Assembly: GCA_024401355.1 (NCBI GenBank)
Contig: JAKSLF010000021.1
Coordinates: 1-48,472, forward strand
From: Bacteroidales bacterium
GTDB lineage: Bacteria; Bacteroidota; Bacteroidia; Bacteroidales; Marinilabiliaceae
Length of the DNA stretch: 48,472 nt
Direction: 5' to 3'
The stretch's first letter is position 1. Each line of letters opens with the position of its first letter. Shown one piece after another: positions 36,071-43,935 of the stretch. Position numbers and translations under genes: made by a program. The notes under the pieces were generated by a model, which had not been told where the DNA came from, did no database searches, and saw only the letters and a list, made by a program, of their open reading frames with translations.

Positions 36071-36997
36071 ATGGGACAATTAAGAAAACATTTGTGGATA
36101 CTGACAAAACTAAGGCAGTATAAGAGACTAACGTTGGAGCAGATTAGCGACATGTGGCTTAATGATCTGGTGACTGGAGAAGAACTTACCAAGAGAACTT
36201 TCCATAAGTATCTGAGAGAAATAGAGGACTTGTTTGACATCAATATAGTAAACACCCGTTGTGGTGATTATGCTTACTACATCGAAGGTCTGGAAAGTCT
36301 GAAAAACAATGAATTCAGGACGTGGCTTCTCGATTCATACGCCGTGATGGATCAGCTACAGGTGGATAAACGTCTGCAGGGACGAGTATATTTTGAAGAC
36401 ATTCCATCGGGCCAGCAGTGGCTGACATTATTCCTAGAGGCAATACGTCAGAACAAGACAACAACCATCACATATCAGCGCTATGTTTATGGAGTTGAAA
36501 ACACCTACGACATAGAGCCTTATGCTCTGAAGCTTTTCAATCGTCGCTGGTATGTCATAGCGCGCAACCCTTCTCTTTCTGACAGAGAACAGAGCGAGGT
36601 GATAAGAATCTACTGTCTCGACAGAATGACGGATGTGAAGATTACGACAGTTGATTTCGTTGAGCCAGAGCCTGGAGAGATAGACAATATGTTTAAGGAT
36701 TGCTATGGCATACTGGCAGACGATAGCACGCCTGTTGAACGTGTAGTCATTAAGGCTTGGGACCCACAGTATAAATATCTCAGGTCGCTTCCTCTGCATA
36801 AATCCCAGAAGGAGATAGACCATGATGATGAATCGGCAACTTTTGAATATACAGTACGTCCAACATTCGACTTCTACCAGGCATTGTTGTCACAGACAGA
36901 CTCGATAGAAGTATTGGAACCACAGGCAATCAGAGACAATATGCGCAACTTTGCAAAAAACATTTATTACCACTATAAAGACGACGAAAAGAAATGA
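36071..36997 (+). CDS. WYL-domain transcriptional regulator
   Basis: The 308-residue protein has an N-terminal winged-helix (residues ~1-75, LRQYKRLTLEQISDMW and RTFHKYLREIEDLFDI). A WYL domain follows (~130-215, ITYQRYVYG, YDIEPYALKLFNRRWYVIAR and IRIYCLDRM). The C-terminal part (VRPTFDFYQALLSQTDSIEVLEP) matches the usual WYL C-terminal extension. Such proteins are ligand-sensing regulators that often control defence genes. It overlaps the exonuclease gene by 4 nt (ATGA), so the two are translationally coupled. This is the first gene of the accessory region. Confidence 0.92.
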   Translation: MGQLRKHLWILTKLRQYKRLTLEQISDMWLNDLVTGEELTKRTFHKYLREIEDLFDINIVNTRCGDYAYYIEGLESLKNNEFRTWLLDSYAVMDQLQVDKRLQGRVYFEDIPSGQQWLTLFLEAIRQNKTTTITYQRYVYGVENTYDIEPYALKLFNRRWYVIARNPSLSDREQSEVIRIYCLDRMTDVKITTVDFVEPEPGEIDNMFKDCYGILADDSTPVERVVIKAWDPQYKYLRSLPLHKSQKEIDHDDESATFEYTVRPTFDFYQALLSQTDSIEVLEPQAIRDNMRNFAKNIYYHYKDDEKK

Positions 36998-37548
36998 AGG
37001 AAGGAATCAGTTTTATAGCCATCGACTTTGAGACGGCAACAGGCAAGCGTTCATCAATATGCGAGGCAGGTATCTGTGTGGTAAAGGATGGTGAAATAAT
37101 AGAGACCCAATCGTGGCTGGTACGCCCTGAGGACAATCTCTATTCGTATTGGAATATCCAATGTCATGGCATTGAACCCAAGGATACAGAAAATGCTCCG
37201 GAGTGGCCAGTAATCTGGAAAGAATTGAAGCAATATCTGACAGAGATACCAGTATTGGTGGCTCACAATGCGGCATTCGATATGTCATGCATCCGCAAAG
37301 CCAATGAACTATACAGTCAGGAGAAGCCAGAGGCGACATTCTATTGTACACTGCGTGCAGCTCGACACAATTACAATTTCGGCACTAATACATTGGGCTA
37401 TCTCTGCGAGCAGTTCAACATTCCCGAAGGAACCCATCACCGAGCTGGAGATGATGCCGAAATGTGTGCCAGACTCTTTCTGCGCATCATAGAAGATGCT
37501 GGCGTGACTTCATTGGAAGAGTTGGAGTATTGTGGTGGGGAGTTGTGA
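36994..37548 (+). CDS. DEDDh 3'-5' exonuclease (DnaQ-like)
   Basis: The 184-residue protein is a single exonuclease domain. Visible residues are D and E in AIDFETATG (residues ~9-11), the middle aspartate in AHNAAFDMSCI (~95), and the late histidine and aspartate in HRAGDDAEMCARLF (~150-155). It resembles the polymerase III epsilon-like exonucleases that occur as stand-alone proteins. The product cannot be assigned to replication; its coupling to a WYL regulator by a 4-nt overlap suggests it acts together with it. A weak hairpin follows at 37553. Confidence 0.9.
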   Translation: MKEGISFIAIDFETATGKRSSICEAGICVVKDGEIIETQSWLVRPEDNLYSYWNIQCHGIEPKDTENAPEWPVIWKELKQYLTEIPVLVAHNAAFDMSCIRKANELYSQEKPEATFYCTLRAARHNYNFGTNTLGYLCEQFNIPEGTHHRAGDDAEMCARLFLRIIEDAGVTSLEELEYCGGEL

Positions 37549-37552
37549 GGAG

Positions 37553-37592
37553 AAAAAAGGCTTTGCGAGCATTTTGACATAGCCTCTTTTTT
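37553..37592 (+). terminator. weak terminator after the exonuclease gene
   Basis: AAAAAAGGCT and AGCC-TC-TTTTTT can pair around an 18-nt loop, with a T-run at the end. The GC part of the stem is only 4 bp, so this is a weak candidate. It begins 4 nt after the exonuclease stop codon. Confidence 0.4.
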
Positions 37593-37654
37593 GACATCAA
37601 GTAATAGAAAATAAATAGATTAAAACCGCATTACCATCGTTTCTACACTCAAAA

Positions 37655-37757
37655 CGTCGCAAAATATGCGTTATTTTTAGGGTTTCTTTGGTGATTCGAC
37701 ATTGTCTTTATAAATTTGTCGCAGAATTTGCGACGATATGCGTTATGAAATGTCGCA
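37655..37757. repeat. repeated GTCGCA / ATATGCGTTAT elements
   Basis: The gene-free stretch 37549-37876 contains ATATGCGTTAT twice (37664-37674 and 37736-37746) and GTCGCA three times. One copy belongs to a 17-bp dyad GTCGCA-N5-TGCGAC (37718-37734). The elements lie just left of the winged-helix scar at 37772, so they may be operator sites of a lost gene. Nothing else is visible in the stretch except the weak terminator and the scar. Confidence 0.55.
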
Positions 37758-37771
37758 CCTTCACACCTTTA

Positions 37772-37819
37772 TCGAATCTGCTCAATAAGTACTGCTCGTA
37801 TATAGTTGCGAGCAATTAA
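37772..37819 (+). pseudogene. 15-codon scar of a Fic-type winged-helix gene
   Basis: In frame this reads SNLLNKYCSYIVASN and stop, the same ending as the fragment at 43633-43932 (SNLLNKCCSYIVASN), with 3 differences in 51 bp. No upstream coding sequence remains. It marks the left edge of the first DUF262 cassette. Confidence 0.75.
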
Positions 37820-37822
37820 GCT
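37772..37822. repeat. left flank repeat, copy 1 (51 bp)
   Basis: It is 94% identical (48 of 51) to 43885-43935 in direct orientation. Each copy lies just left of the 3' end of a DUF262 pair and encodes the end of the same winged-helix gene. Similarity stops abruptly on the left of copy 1. Confidence 0.8.
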
Positions 37823-37876
37823 AATATAACATATCGCAATGGTAACGTGCCTAATCAGTGCGCTGAGGCTCTTGCA

Positions 37877-39874
37877 TTATGATGGATTGCTGCATGTTTT
37901 TTCGCTATGACAATTATCTTCTATGCCCAATTCATCAGCCAAAGTCTTTTTGCAATCTTTGGTAAAATCTTCTATGGTCTTTTTGTTCCAGGTTGATTCT
38001 TTTTTTGCCATTTCAAACATCTGCATCAGCTTTATGCTCTGTTTGCCTACATATTCATTGCCAGCACCATATTCTTCATATTTTGCTTTAGGCATCAGAT
38101 TGCTGAAACGAGAATTCATTGATGATGTTATGAGACACAAATTGCCAAATGAATTGACTGTTTTTTGATGTACCTTATGTTCAGGATCTTTTGCCGAATC
38201 TGAATTATCCTCGTATAGATATTTGTCATCCTTTAGATGCTGAGGATAAAAATGCTCAACTGAAGTACGATAGGTAAACTTGAAATCTTTGTACTTATTT
38301 TTATTATCACTCTTCCAAACAACAAAATCATAGAAGTTGAATACAAAGTTTTCTACTTCACAGCCTCGGTCAAGGCGACTAAAATCGTAACCCTCATCGG
38401 ACTTCAGATAATTTTCCAACATATACGATTTAGCTAGTTTCCATAGCCAATCATAGAAATCATTACTAGTCAACCTCGCCTCATTATCCACAATATAGTT
38501 TAGTGTATCATTCAGCCAATTCTTATACGTGTTCGATGTATACGAGAAGTGGAACATAGATTGAATCATCTCAAGGTCTGAATTTGTTTCTACATCCTCA
38601 TTCTCAGAACTCTTCGACTTAAATGTATTTACATAATTATTGCTCCTGTCATACTTTTGAATCTTCCACTTTCCGTCATTGTCGTCTTTGCTATCCGACT
38701 TCAATACGTAAATGTCAAAAAGACTTCTGACTCGAAGCAGAAAAACTATAAATTCTTTGGCAAAATCAGCCCTGGCGACCTCGTCGACAAGTTTTTTTTC
38801 AACCTTTTCAAACGACTGGAGCAATTGCTTGTCGTCAAGTATGATTTTGATGTCACGCCAGTCTTCAACATGTTTTTTTGCGACATAAATCGACAACGTC
38901 TGGAGCAAGAAATTCTGAAAGTCAATTATCGACTTGAAACGTTCTGGCTTTTCATTGTTTTGGGCGTCTCTCGCTATTTCATAACCTTCGAGATTCTTGT
39001 TTTTACCCCAGAATTCTTCGATTACCTTAGCAATATTCACCGCCTCTTTTTCAATCTTTTCAATTGTTATCTTATTATTCGCTCCTGATTGCTTGCCATT
39101 TTCTATTATTTGGTTGAGCATCGAGTCAAAATCAGAATCCAGAGGAGGCACGTTGCTACCTTTGTCTCCATAAAGCACGTTTCTGACATCAGCCTTAATA
39201 TTCATCATTGCATACGAATCCATATCAGCGCATGCTTCCCAAAGAATATTGAACAGACTGTGGGCTGTCGTCCTCATTTCTTCATCTTCATATTTCAGCA
39301 TGTTCATCAGTCGGGCCTTTAGAACCTCATGCTTCTCAAGTTGCTCACCTCGTGTATTCATTATCTCAAAGTAATGATTGAGGTCTGTATCCTTCGGTAT
39401 TTCTACCAGCAGTATCTTGACTTTTTCAAGGAGATATATGGTAAACTCATCGCTGTCACCATAATTCGCTTTTTGGAGAATGTGGTACATCTCATCTATC
39501 GAGGTATCTCCTTCACCAAGATTTTTCAGACTGTTCGTTGATTGCGCACGATGCTCAAATGACAGTTTTGTATTGGTAAGTTTTGAATCTATCTTAACTC
39601 CCTTGCTTTCCAATGCTCTGAACATAATGGTAAGGGTCGTGAGACGCTGTTGTCCGTCAACTACTTCATATAGGTTGTCCCCTTTGGAATAGACCACCAA
39701 AGAGCCTATATAATACGACCTTTCTTTATTGTCTACTATATAATCACGTATGTCATCTATCAACTGCTTTGCTTCTTTATGTGTCCAAGCATAGTCACGT
39801 TGATAAATTGGCACTATATATTGCTTTTCCTCTTCAAACAGGTGTTTGATGGACATCATTTTTAGTAATTCCAT
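37877..39874 (-). CDS. DUF262 protein with C-terminal DUF1524-like HNH nuclease region (pair A, second gene)
   Basis: The 665-residue protein has the DUF262 (ParB/sulfiredoxin-like NTPase) motifs VPIYQRDYAW (residues 21-30) and VDGQQRLTT (72-80). The C-terminus has a DUF1524-type HNH pattern: H541 in VEHFYPQH, N578 in FGNLCLI and N587 in SSMNSRFSN. This is the GmrSD/SspE kind of build, in which the NTPase part governs a DNA nuclease; in those families the target is modified or phage DNA. It starts 1 nt after the stop of the preceding DUF262 gene (TGA-T-ATG), so they are coupled. The defence role is inference from family and context. Confidence 0.82.
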   Translation of the reverse strand: MELLKMMSIKHLFEEEKQYIVPIYQRDYAWTHKEAKQLIDDIRDYIVDNKERSYYIGSLVVYSKGDNLYEVVDGQQRLTTLTIMFRALESKGVKIDSKLTNTKLSFEHRAQSTNSLKNLGEGDTSIDEMYHILQKANYGDSDEFTIYLLEKVKILLVEIPKDTDLNHYFEIMNTRGEQLEKHEVLKARLMNMLKYEDEEMRTTAHSLFNILWEACADMDSYAMMNIKADVRNVLYGDKGSNVPPLDSDFDSMLNQIIENGKQSGANNKITIEKIEKEAVNIAKVIEEFWGKNKNLEGYEIARDAQNNEKPERFKSIIDFQNFLLQTLSIYVAKKHVEDWRDIKIILDDKQLLQSFEKVEKKLVDEVARADFAKEFIVFLLRVRSLFDIYVLKSDSKDDNDGKWKIQKYDRSNNYVNTFKSKSSENEDVETNSDLEMIQSMFHFSYTSNTYKNWLNDTLNYIVDNEARLTSNDFYDWLWKLAKSYMLENYLKSDEGYDFSRLDRGCEVENFVFNFYDFVVWKSDNKNKYKDFKFTYRTSVEHFYPQHLKDDKYLYEDNSDSAKDPEHKVHQKTVNSFGNLCLITSSMNSRFSNLMPKAKYEEYGAGNEYVGKQSIKLMQMFEMAKKESTWNKKTIEDFTKDCKKTLADELGIEDNCHSEKTCSNPS

Positions 39875-39875
39875 A

Positions 39876-41315
39876 TCATTTTGCTTTATTCAATTCACCG
39901 AATCTATTTATTATACCCTCAAGTCCGCCAACACGTCTTCTCCCATTAGGGATTTCTTTTGATACACTATCTTGCGCAATGTTGATGACATCGTAAGGAT
40001 TGCGAGCCTCATGCATCTTGCGCAGTATGTTTCTATCATCTCCGCTAAGTGCAGCATTGATTATGGTACTTGCCCCAACAGTATAATTTTCCACTCTTAT
40101 AGTGTATGCCCAAATGAATATTTTGTTTATCACAGCATCCAATACATTTTCTCTGTCTTCTGTGCCGAATCGGTCAAGATAATACAATAGTGTCAGTTTC
40201 AAAAGTCCTCTGACTCTTTTGTCTCCCGTTCTATTTGCTCCAGCATAGCCGTAAATGGTATCAAAAGTGGCCTTTACATCACTATATTTCTCTCTTAGAT
40301 CTTCACTCGTTTTAAAGTTTGAATCTTTTTCATCGTGTCTCTTGAACAACATCATCCACTCAAACAATCTGTTGTAATGAGCTATCATGTCGAAGAAATG
40401 GCGTCCATTGATTATCTGGTCGTCAAAATTATAGGGGTATTCCACCTTTTTATCTTGCTTGATAGTCGGATCGGCATTAAGCATATCCACATATATTCTT
40501 GCCCTTAACTCCAATAGATAAAATGGATACCACGATTTCTCGTCTCCACAATCCACTCCTTTGAAAACGTCTATGTCGTTTTGCGTAAACTCATCGGCCC
40601 AACGACCTCCCGGCCACATTTTTGCACGATAAAGGTATTTGAACAGGTTGTGCCTTCTTTTGCCAAGTTGTTCCCAATCCTGAATTCGCTTCAGGTCTGC
40701 ATCTGTTCTTTCTGGTATAGCCCTGAGATGGAAGGCCTTGAGCAAATCTTCTGGTTCCAAAGCCTTGCCACGAGCATTCTGTGAGTCGAAGAATTGGAAT
40801 GCTTCCGACAGGTCTTTTATAACAACAACCGAAAGTTGACATTTAGTCATTATAAAGTCAAAAATATTCTTCGAGATACTACCTTTACGTTCATCTATTG
40901 TTTTGATGTTTCGCGCAAGGTTATCTATGGAATACTTGTTTGTATACTCGACCTTTTTAAGAAATCCCATTACCTTTTCCTCATAGCCATTAATTCCCAA
41001 ATTTTTGCCCGCTATACATATTATAAGCGACAAAGTTGTCACTCGCTGCTGACCATCAACAATATTAAACACACCATTATTGTCTTCATGAAGCACCAAT
41101 GTACCTAAACGATATTGTTCCACTTTCTTTTCCGCAGTAGCAAAGTGGATAATGTCATTAATCAACTGATTAACGTTCCTTGCCTTCCATTTATATGGTC
41201 GCTGATATTCTGGTATCCTCAATTGTTCAAAGGGCAAATCCTTTGTGGCAAGAACACCAAGACCTACCTCATTCTTTGCTTTGACTGTTTGAACTATTTG
41301 ATCGAATATACTCAT
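39876..41315 (-). CDS. DUF262 protein without HNH region (pair A, first gene)
   Basis: The 479-residue protein (ATG at 41315; an upstream TTG would add two residues) has IPEYQRPYKW (34-43) and VDGQQRVTT (86-94). The C-terminal half is helical with no H...N...N pattern, so it lacks the DUF1524-type nuclease found in its partner. It is the promoter-proximal gene of pair A. Upstream lies the conserved repeat with the Fic 3' end. It shares little beyond the DUF262 motifs with the matching gene of pair B. Confidence 0.85.
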   Translation of the reverse strand: MSIFDQIVQTVKAKNEVGLGVLATKDLPFEQLRIPEYQRPYKWKARNVNQLINDIIHFATAEKKVEQYRLGTLVLHEDNNGVFNIVDGQQRVTTLSLIICIAGKNLGINGYEEKVMGFLKKVEYTNKYSIDNLARNIKTIDERKGSISKNIFDFIMTKCQLSVVVIKDLSEAFQFFDSQNARGKALEPEDLLKAFHLRAIPERTDADLKRIQDWEQLGKRRHNLFKYLYRAKMWPGGRWADEFTQNDIDVFKGVDCGDEKSWYPFYLLELRARIYVDMLNADPTIKQDKKVEYPYNFDDQIINGRHFFDMIAHYNRLFEWMMLFKRHDEKDSNFKTSEDLREKYSDVKATFDTIYGYAGANRTGDKRVRGLLKLTLLYYLDRFGTEDRENVLDAVINKIFIWAYTIRVENYTVGASTIINAALSGDDRNILRKMHEARNPYDVINIAQDSVSKEIPNGRRRVGGLEGIINRFGELNKAK

Positions 41316-41400
41316 ATACAACTATTTAGAATATATACTAAAGTCTTGCTTGTAAAATATAACGAAGATTGATTAGTTATTCAACGCCACTATACTTTTT

Positions 41401-41604
41401 CACTCTGCTCGCAAAGTAAAAACACAGCTATGCAGAAAACGGACATACGTTTCATAAATACCCACATCAATCAGTATTCAACTCGAAATTTGTACTGCGG
41501 CCGCCCTCTTCTGTTTTTTTTTTAGCAACCCTTTCTCCAGTAAATCTGTGATATCTCGCAGGGCTGTAGCCTGTGATGAGTGAGTCATCTTTGCCCACTT
41601 TGAA
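41401..41604. repeat. right flank repeat, copy 1 (~204 bp)
   Basis: It matches 48271-48472 in direct orientation at about 90% (some 20 differences and a 2-bp length change). It contains the 3' end of a Fic-type gene, a conserved gap and, next to the DUF262 side, TTACTTTGCGAGCAGAG on the minus strand, a near -7 box (41412-41419) kept in both copies. Similarity stops just beyond 41400. The true repeat may extend further right, but copy 2 is cut by the window edge. Confidence 0.88.
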
Positions 41605-41741
41605 GTATTGAGTTTCCCCTCAAAATTGCCCCAAAGCTTATTAAGGACTTTCGTCTGGCGTTCGTTTAGAGGCACTTCACGGTATTTCTCCCAGAAGTGC
41701 GACTTGGCAAGTACACGGTCGACAGTGGATTGTATATCTAT
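41478..41741 (-). pseudogene. Fic-type gene remnant (C-terminal part, frameshifted)
   Basis: The frame reads STVDRVLAKSHFWEKYREVP, LNERQTKVLNKLWGNFEGKL, SKWAKMTHSSQATALRDI and TDLLEKGLLKK. This is the C-terminal linker and winged helix of a Fic/DOC-family protein with no Fic motif left. It has no start codon in frame: a TGA lies just upstream at 41742-41744. A run of ten A (minus strand) replaces eight bases of copy 2 and shifts the end to QKRAAAVQISS instead of the GGRSTN(F)EL ending. So the gene carries both an internal deletion and a terminal frameshift. Confidence 0.8.
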
Positions 41742-41768
41742 TCATCGTCATATACTATGATTTGATGG

Positions 41769-41799
41769 CAAATATAGTCAAATGATGAGAATAAACACA
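41769..41799 (-). promoter_or_regulatory. promoter of the Fic-type gene
   Basis: On the minus strand TATATTTG (41769-41776) is a good -7 box, with TGTG 19 nt upstream (41796-41799). It overlaps the first operator dyad (41783-41811). It points at the Fic remnant, so it is what is left of that gene's start. Confidence 0.55.
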
Positions 41800-41845
41800 T
41801 TATTCGCGTCATATTTTGACGAGAATAACTCCTCTATTCGCATCA
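41783..41845. promoter_or_regulatory. tandem operator: two copies of a 29-bp dyad
   Basis: Four 11-bp sites of consensus TGAYGMGAATA alternate in direction: TGATGAGAATA (41783-41793), TATTCGCGTCA (41801-41811), TGACGAGAATA (41817-41827) and TATTCGCATCA (41835-41845). Sites 1-2 and 3-4 are each separated by 7 nt, so two 29-bp dyads repeat at a 34-bp period. The array lies in the divergent gap between the Fic remnant and the AAA-type gene and overlaps the Fic promoter. Sequence fit is direct; the binding protein is unknown. Confidence 0.8.
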
Positions 41846-41941
41846 AACCGCATTTTTTTCTACAACAATTCAAACCTGTGTCAAAATTCTGCACACCCCA
41901 CCCTTTATTTTGTAATCACAAACCAATAAAAACATACTAAT

Positions 41942-42823
41942 ATGGAACAGACAACAATACATTACATCAAGGAAGCGGTTCGGAACCTTGAGAATTGCCA
42001 ATTACAAGGCCCCAAATACAAAGAGGCGTATCTGCTCCTTCGGAAGATTAGGGATATTCTTGACTTTCAAGACACCGACGAGGCAGCTATTTTTTCAATA
42101 GCATTTACCCGGATGGCAGATGGTAATTACACAAATTTGTCCGATATCGCAAGTCATATCGGTTGCTCGCCTATCGATATTCTTGCGTATACTACAGTAT
42201 TGTCACGACTCTCTAAGTCAGGTTATATTCAACCTAATGGACGCAGAGTGTCGAACATCATTATGCAGGATTTCGGTATAGATGATGTTGTATCAAGTGC
42301 TATAATCGAGAACCGCCCAGTGGAGATAAAAGCCAATGTTAGCAATACTCAGTTATCAAAATATGACTTTTGCGAAGCCATCGGAAAGACTGTTATCGAA
42401 AAGGCTATTGGAGTTTTCCGTGGCACTCTTCCTCTTATTAACCGCACAGCAAAACTAGAGGACGAATGCCCCCACCTGTCATTCATACTCAATCTTAAAG
42501 CGCTTGCTCCTGATATACAGGACCGCATCTTATTCTATGACGTTTGTTTTGATACTTTTGCTGACCGAATCTTTTCCGACTTAAACGATACAGTTAGTTA
42601 TATATATGCCCCCCGTAGTACAATATATATCGGCAATCATAAAAGAAACGATATCTATCATAGTCTGTATAAGGGTTACCATCCTCTCATAAAGGCCGGC
42701 CTGATTGAACGTTTGGGTAAATGGGGTATCGTTCTGACACACAAAGGAATGGAGTTGTTTTTCGAGGATGATTTGTCTGCCGTCTGTCCTTCTTTGAAAT
42801 GGAAGGACATTTATATGTTCTGA
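41942..42823 (+). CDS. truncated AAA-type ATPase gene (N-terminal half only)
   Basis: The 293-residue product (MEQTTIHYIKEAV) resembles, from memory, the N-terminal half of a Bacteroidales AAA+ protein: helical start, winged-helix-like SDIASHIGCSPIDILAYTTV and a second winged-helix-like LIKAGLIERLGKWGIVLTHKG. There is no Walker A or B motif. Directly after the stop codon, in another frame, 30 codons read as the C-terminal end of the same family (42825-42914). So the AAA core has been deleted and the residual protein ends in the foreign WKDIYMF. A possible -7 (TTATTTTG, 41905-41912) and the tandem operator lie upstream. Confidence 0.7.
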   Translation: MEQTTIHYIKEAVRNLENCQLQGPKYKEAYLLLRKIRDILDFQDTDEAAIFSIAFTRMADGNYTNLSDIASHIGCSPIDILAYTTVLSRLSKSGYIQPNGRRVSNIIMQDFGIDDVVSSAIIENRPVEIKANVSNTQLSKYDFCEAIGKTVIEKAIGVFRGTLPLINRTAKLEDECPHLSFILNLKALAPDIQDRILFYDVCFDTFADRIFSDLNDTVSYIYAPRSTIYIGNHKRNDIYHSLYKGYHPLIKAGLIERLGKWGIVLTHKGMELFFEDDLSAVCPSLKWKDIYMF

Positions 42824-42824
42824 A

Positions 42825-42914
42825 GTAGTTAATATATCTGATTTATTTCACGACCGCCATGAATATGAACGAATCCTGAGCAAGGGAAACAACAAGGTGG
42901 GATTCGGGAAATAA
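42825..42914 (+). pseudogene. 3' remnant of the AAA-type gene
   Basis: Thirty codons in the +1 frame relative to the preceding gene end in HEYERILSKGNNKVGFGK and stop, the kind of C-terminal tail seen on AAA proteins of this family, from memory. It supports an internal deletion with a frame change at about 42800-42825. It ends 2 nt from the convergent HAD gene. Confidence 0.6.
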
Positions 42915-42916
42915 GT

Positions 42917-43432
42917 CTATAACGACAAAAGATACGCAATCACATTGTCTGCCATTGCCATGGTTAGACCCGTCTGAGGGTTTGACAAGAAAAGATGTGA
43001 CTTTTGTTCATCTGAAGCAATTGGTTCGTCGTCAATGATTGCATAGTTGCTGATTCTGTGAGTCTTGAGATAGTCGGATATCTCAAGACTCTTGGGGTGA
43101 GGAATATTGAAATTGTCCAACGTCGACAGATCAGCATTCAACAGCCATTCGTCCGACACTCCATTGCGTGTCACGTCGTTTATTTCTCCCATATATCCCC
43201 TTTCTTTCCACATCTGGCGCAATCCATCGAGGCCGTATATCCCCTTCCATGATGAGATTACGACAATCTTTGCACCTGTCGCACGGACAATTCTATAAAG
43301 ATTGTCCATTGCAACAGGCGAAAAAAGACGTCCATAATTATCCTCGCGAGGTTTGTCCGCCTCTAGAAGTTCGTGCTGATAGTCTTCTGTATTGAGAACT
43401 CCATCGAAATCTAGAAAGATAATTTTACTCAT
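42917..43432 (-). CDS. HAD-family hydrolase (RNA-repair-associated type)
   Basis: The 171-residue protein has HAD motif I FLDFDGVLN (D8, D10), motif II VVISSWK with the serine, and a late YAIIDDEP acidic pair. It lacks a cap and resembles the HAD domain found in Swiss-army-knife RNA repair proteins, from memory. Substrate unknown. It converges on the AAA remnant with a 2-nt gap. The 200 nt upstream (43433-43632) hold no gene: the one reading frame tried is broken by stops. Confidence 0.8.
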   Translation of the reverse strand: MSKIIFLDFDGVLNTEDYQHELLEADKPREDNYGRLFSPVAMDNLYRIVRATGAKIVVISSWKGIYGLDGLRQMWKERGYMGEINDVTRNGVSDEWLLNADLSTLDNFNIPHPKSLEISDYLKTHRISNYAIIDDEPIASDEQKSHLFLSNPQTGLTMAMADNVIAYLLSL

Positions 43433-43632
43433 GTGGCATTGTTAGATTAGTCAAAGTTACTTTTATTATCTGCAATTCCTAAACTTTGAACCCCTCGATG
43501 ATTTGATATATGCGCGTCTCTCTTCCCTCTCTTATGTATTCGGAAATATCATCACTTGTTACCATTTTGGAAACACGACAGCCATTAAGGCGACAGCTAT
43601 TATCTGTTTCAAAACTGCAATAATCGACATAA

Positions 43633-43932
43633 GACACAGCCATACGTGACATTCAGGATTTATTAGACAAGAACATCTTGGTAGAGGACATTCCGGGAGC
43701 AAAGCGACCAAGTTACTCCATTGTCTATGACGCAGAAGACCTTACACAGTTCTTTACTGAGGTGAACATCATCGAAGAGAATGGTGTTCACTATCTCAAA
43801 GCATTGTTCAAAGGTCGGAAACCTGTAAGCGAAAGGATTCTGAAGCTCGATGCAGAGAGATTTGAGAAAGGAGATCTTCCACTGTCGAATCTGCTCAATA
43901 AGTGCTGCTCGTATATAGTCGCCAGCAATTAA
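43633..43932 (+). pseudogene. 5'-truncated winged-helix gene fragment
   Basis: The frame opens after a TAA at 43630-43632 with DTAIRDIQDLLDKNILV, close to the Fic winged helix TALRDITDLLEKGLL, then IPGAKRPSYSIVYDAED and a tail ending SNLLNKCCSYIVASN. There is no proper ATG; a TTG at 43678 could start an 84-residue product. The tail after the winged helix (EDLTQFFTEVN...KGDLPLSNLL) is not recognised. Its last 51 bp are repeated at 37772. It faces the 3' end of DUF262 pair B. Confidence 0.65.
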
Positions 43933-43935
43933 GCT
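43885..43935. repeat. left flank repeat, copy 2 (51 bp)
   Basis: Direct repeat of 37772-37822 with 3 mismatches. Homologous recombination between the copies would remove 6113 bp including pair A. Confidence 0.8.

Noticed and set aside
43433-43632. Possible short gene on the minus strand
   Set aside because: Careful reading showed stop codons within the frame; the region has no intact gene.
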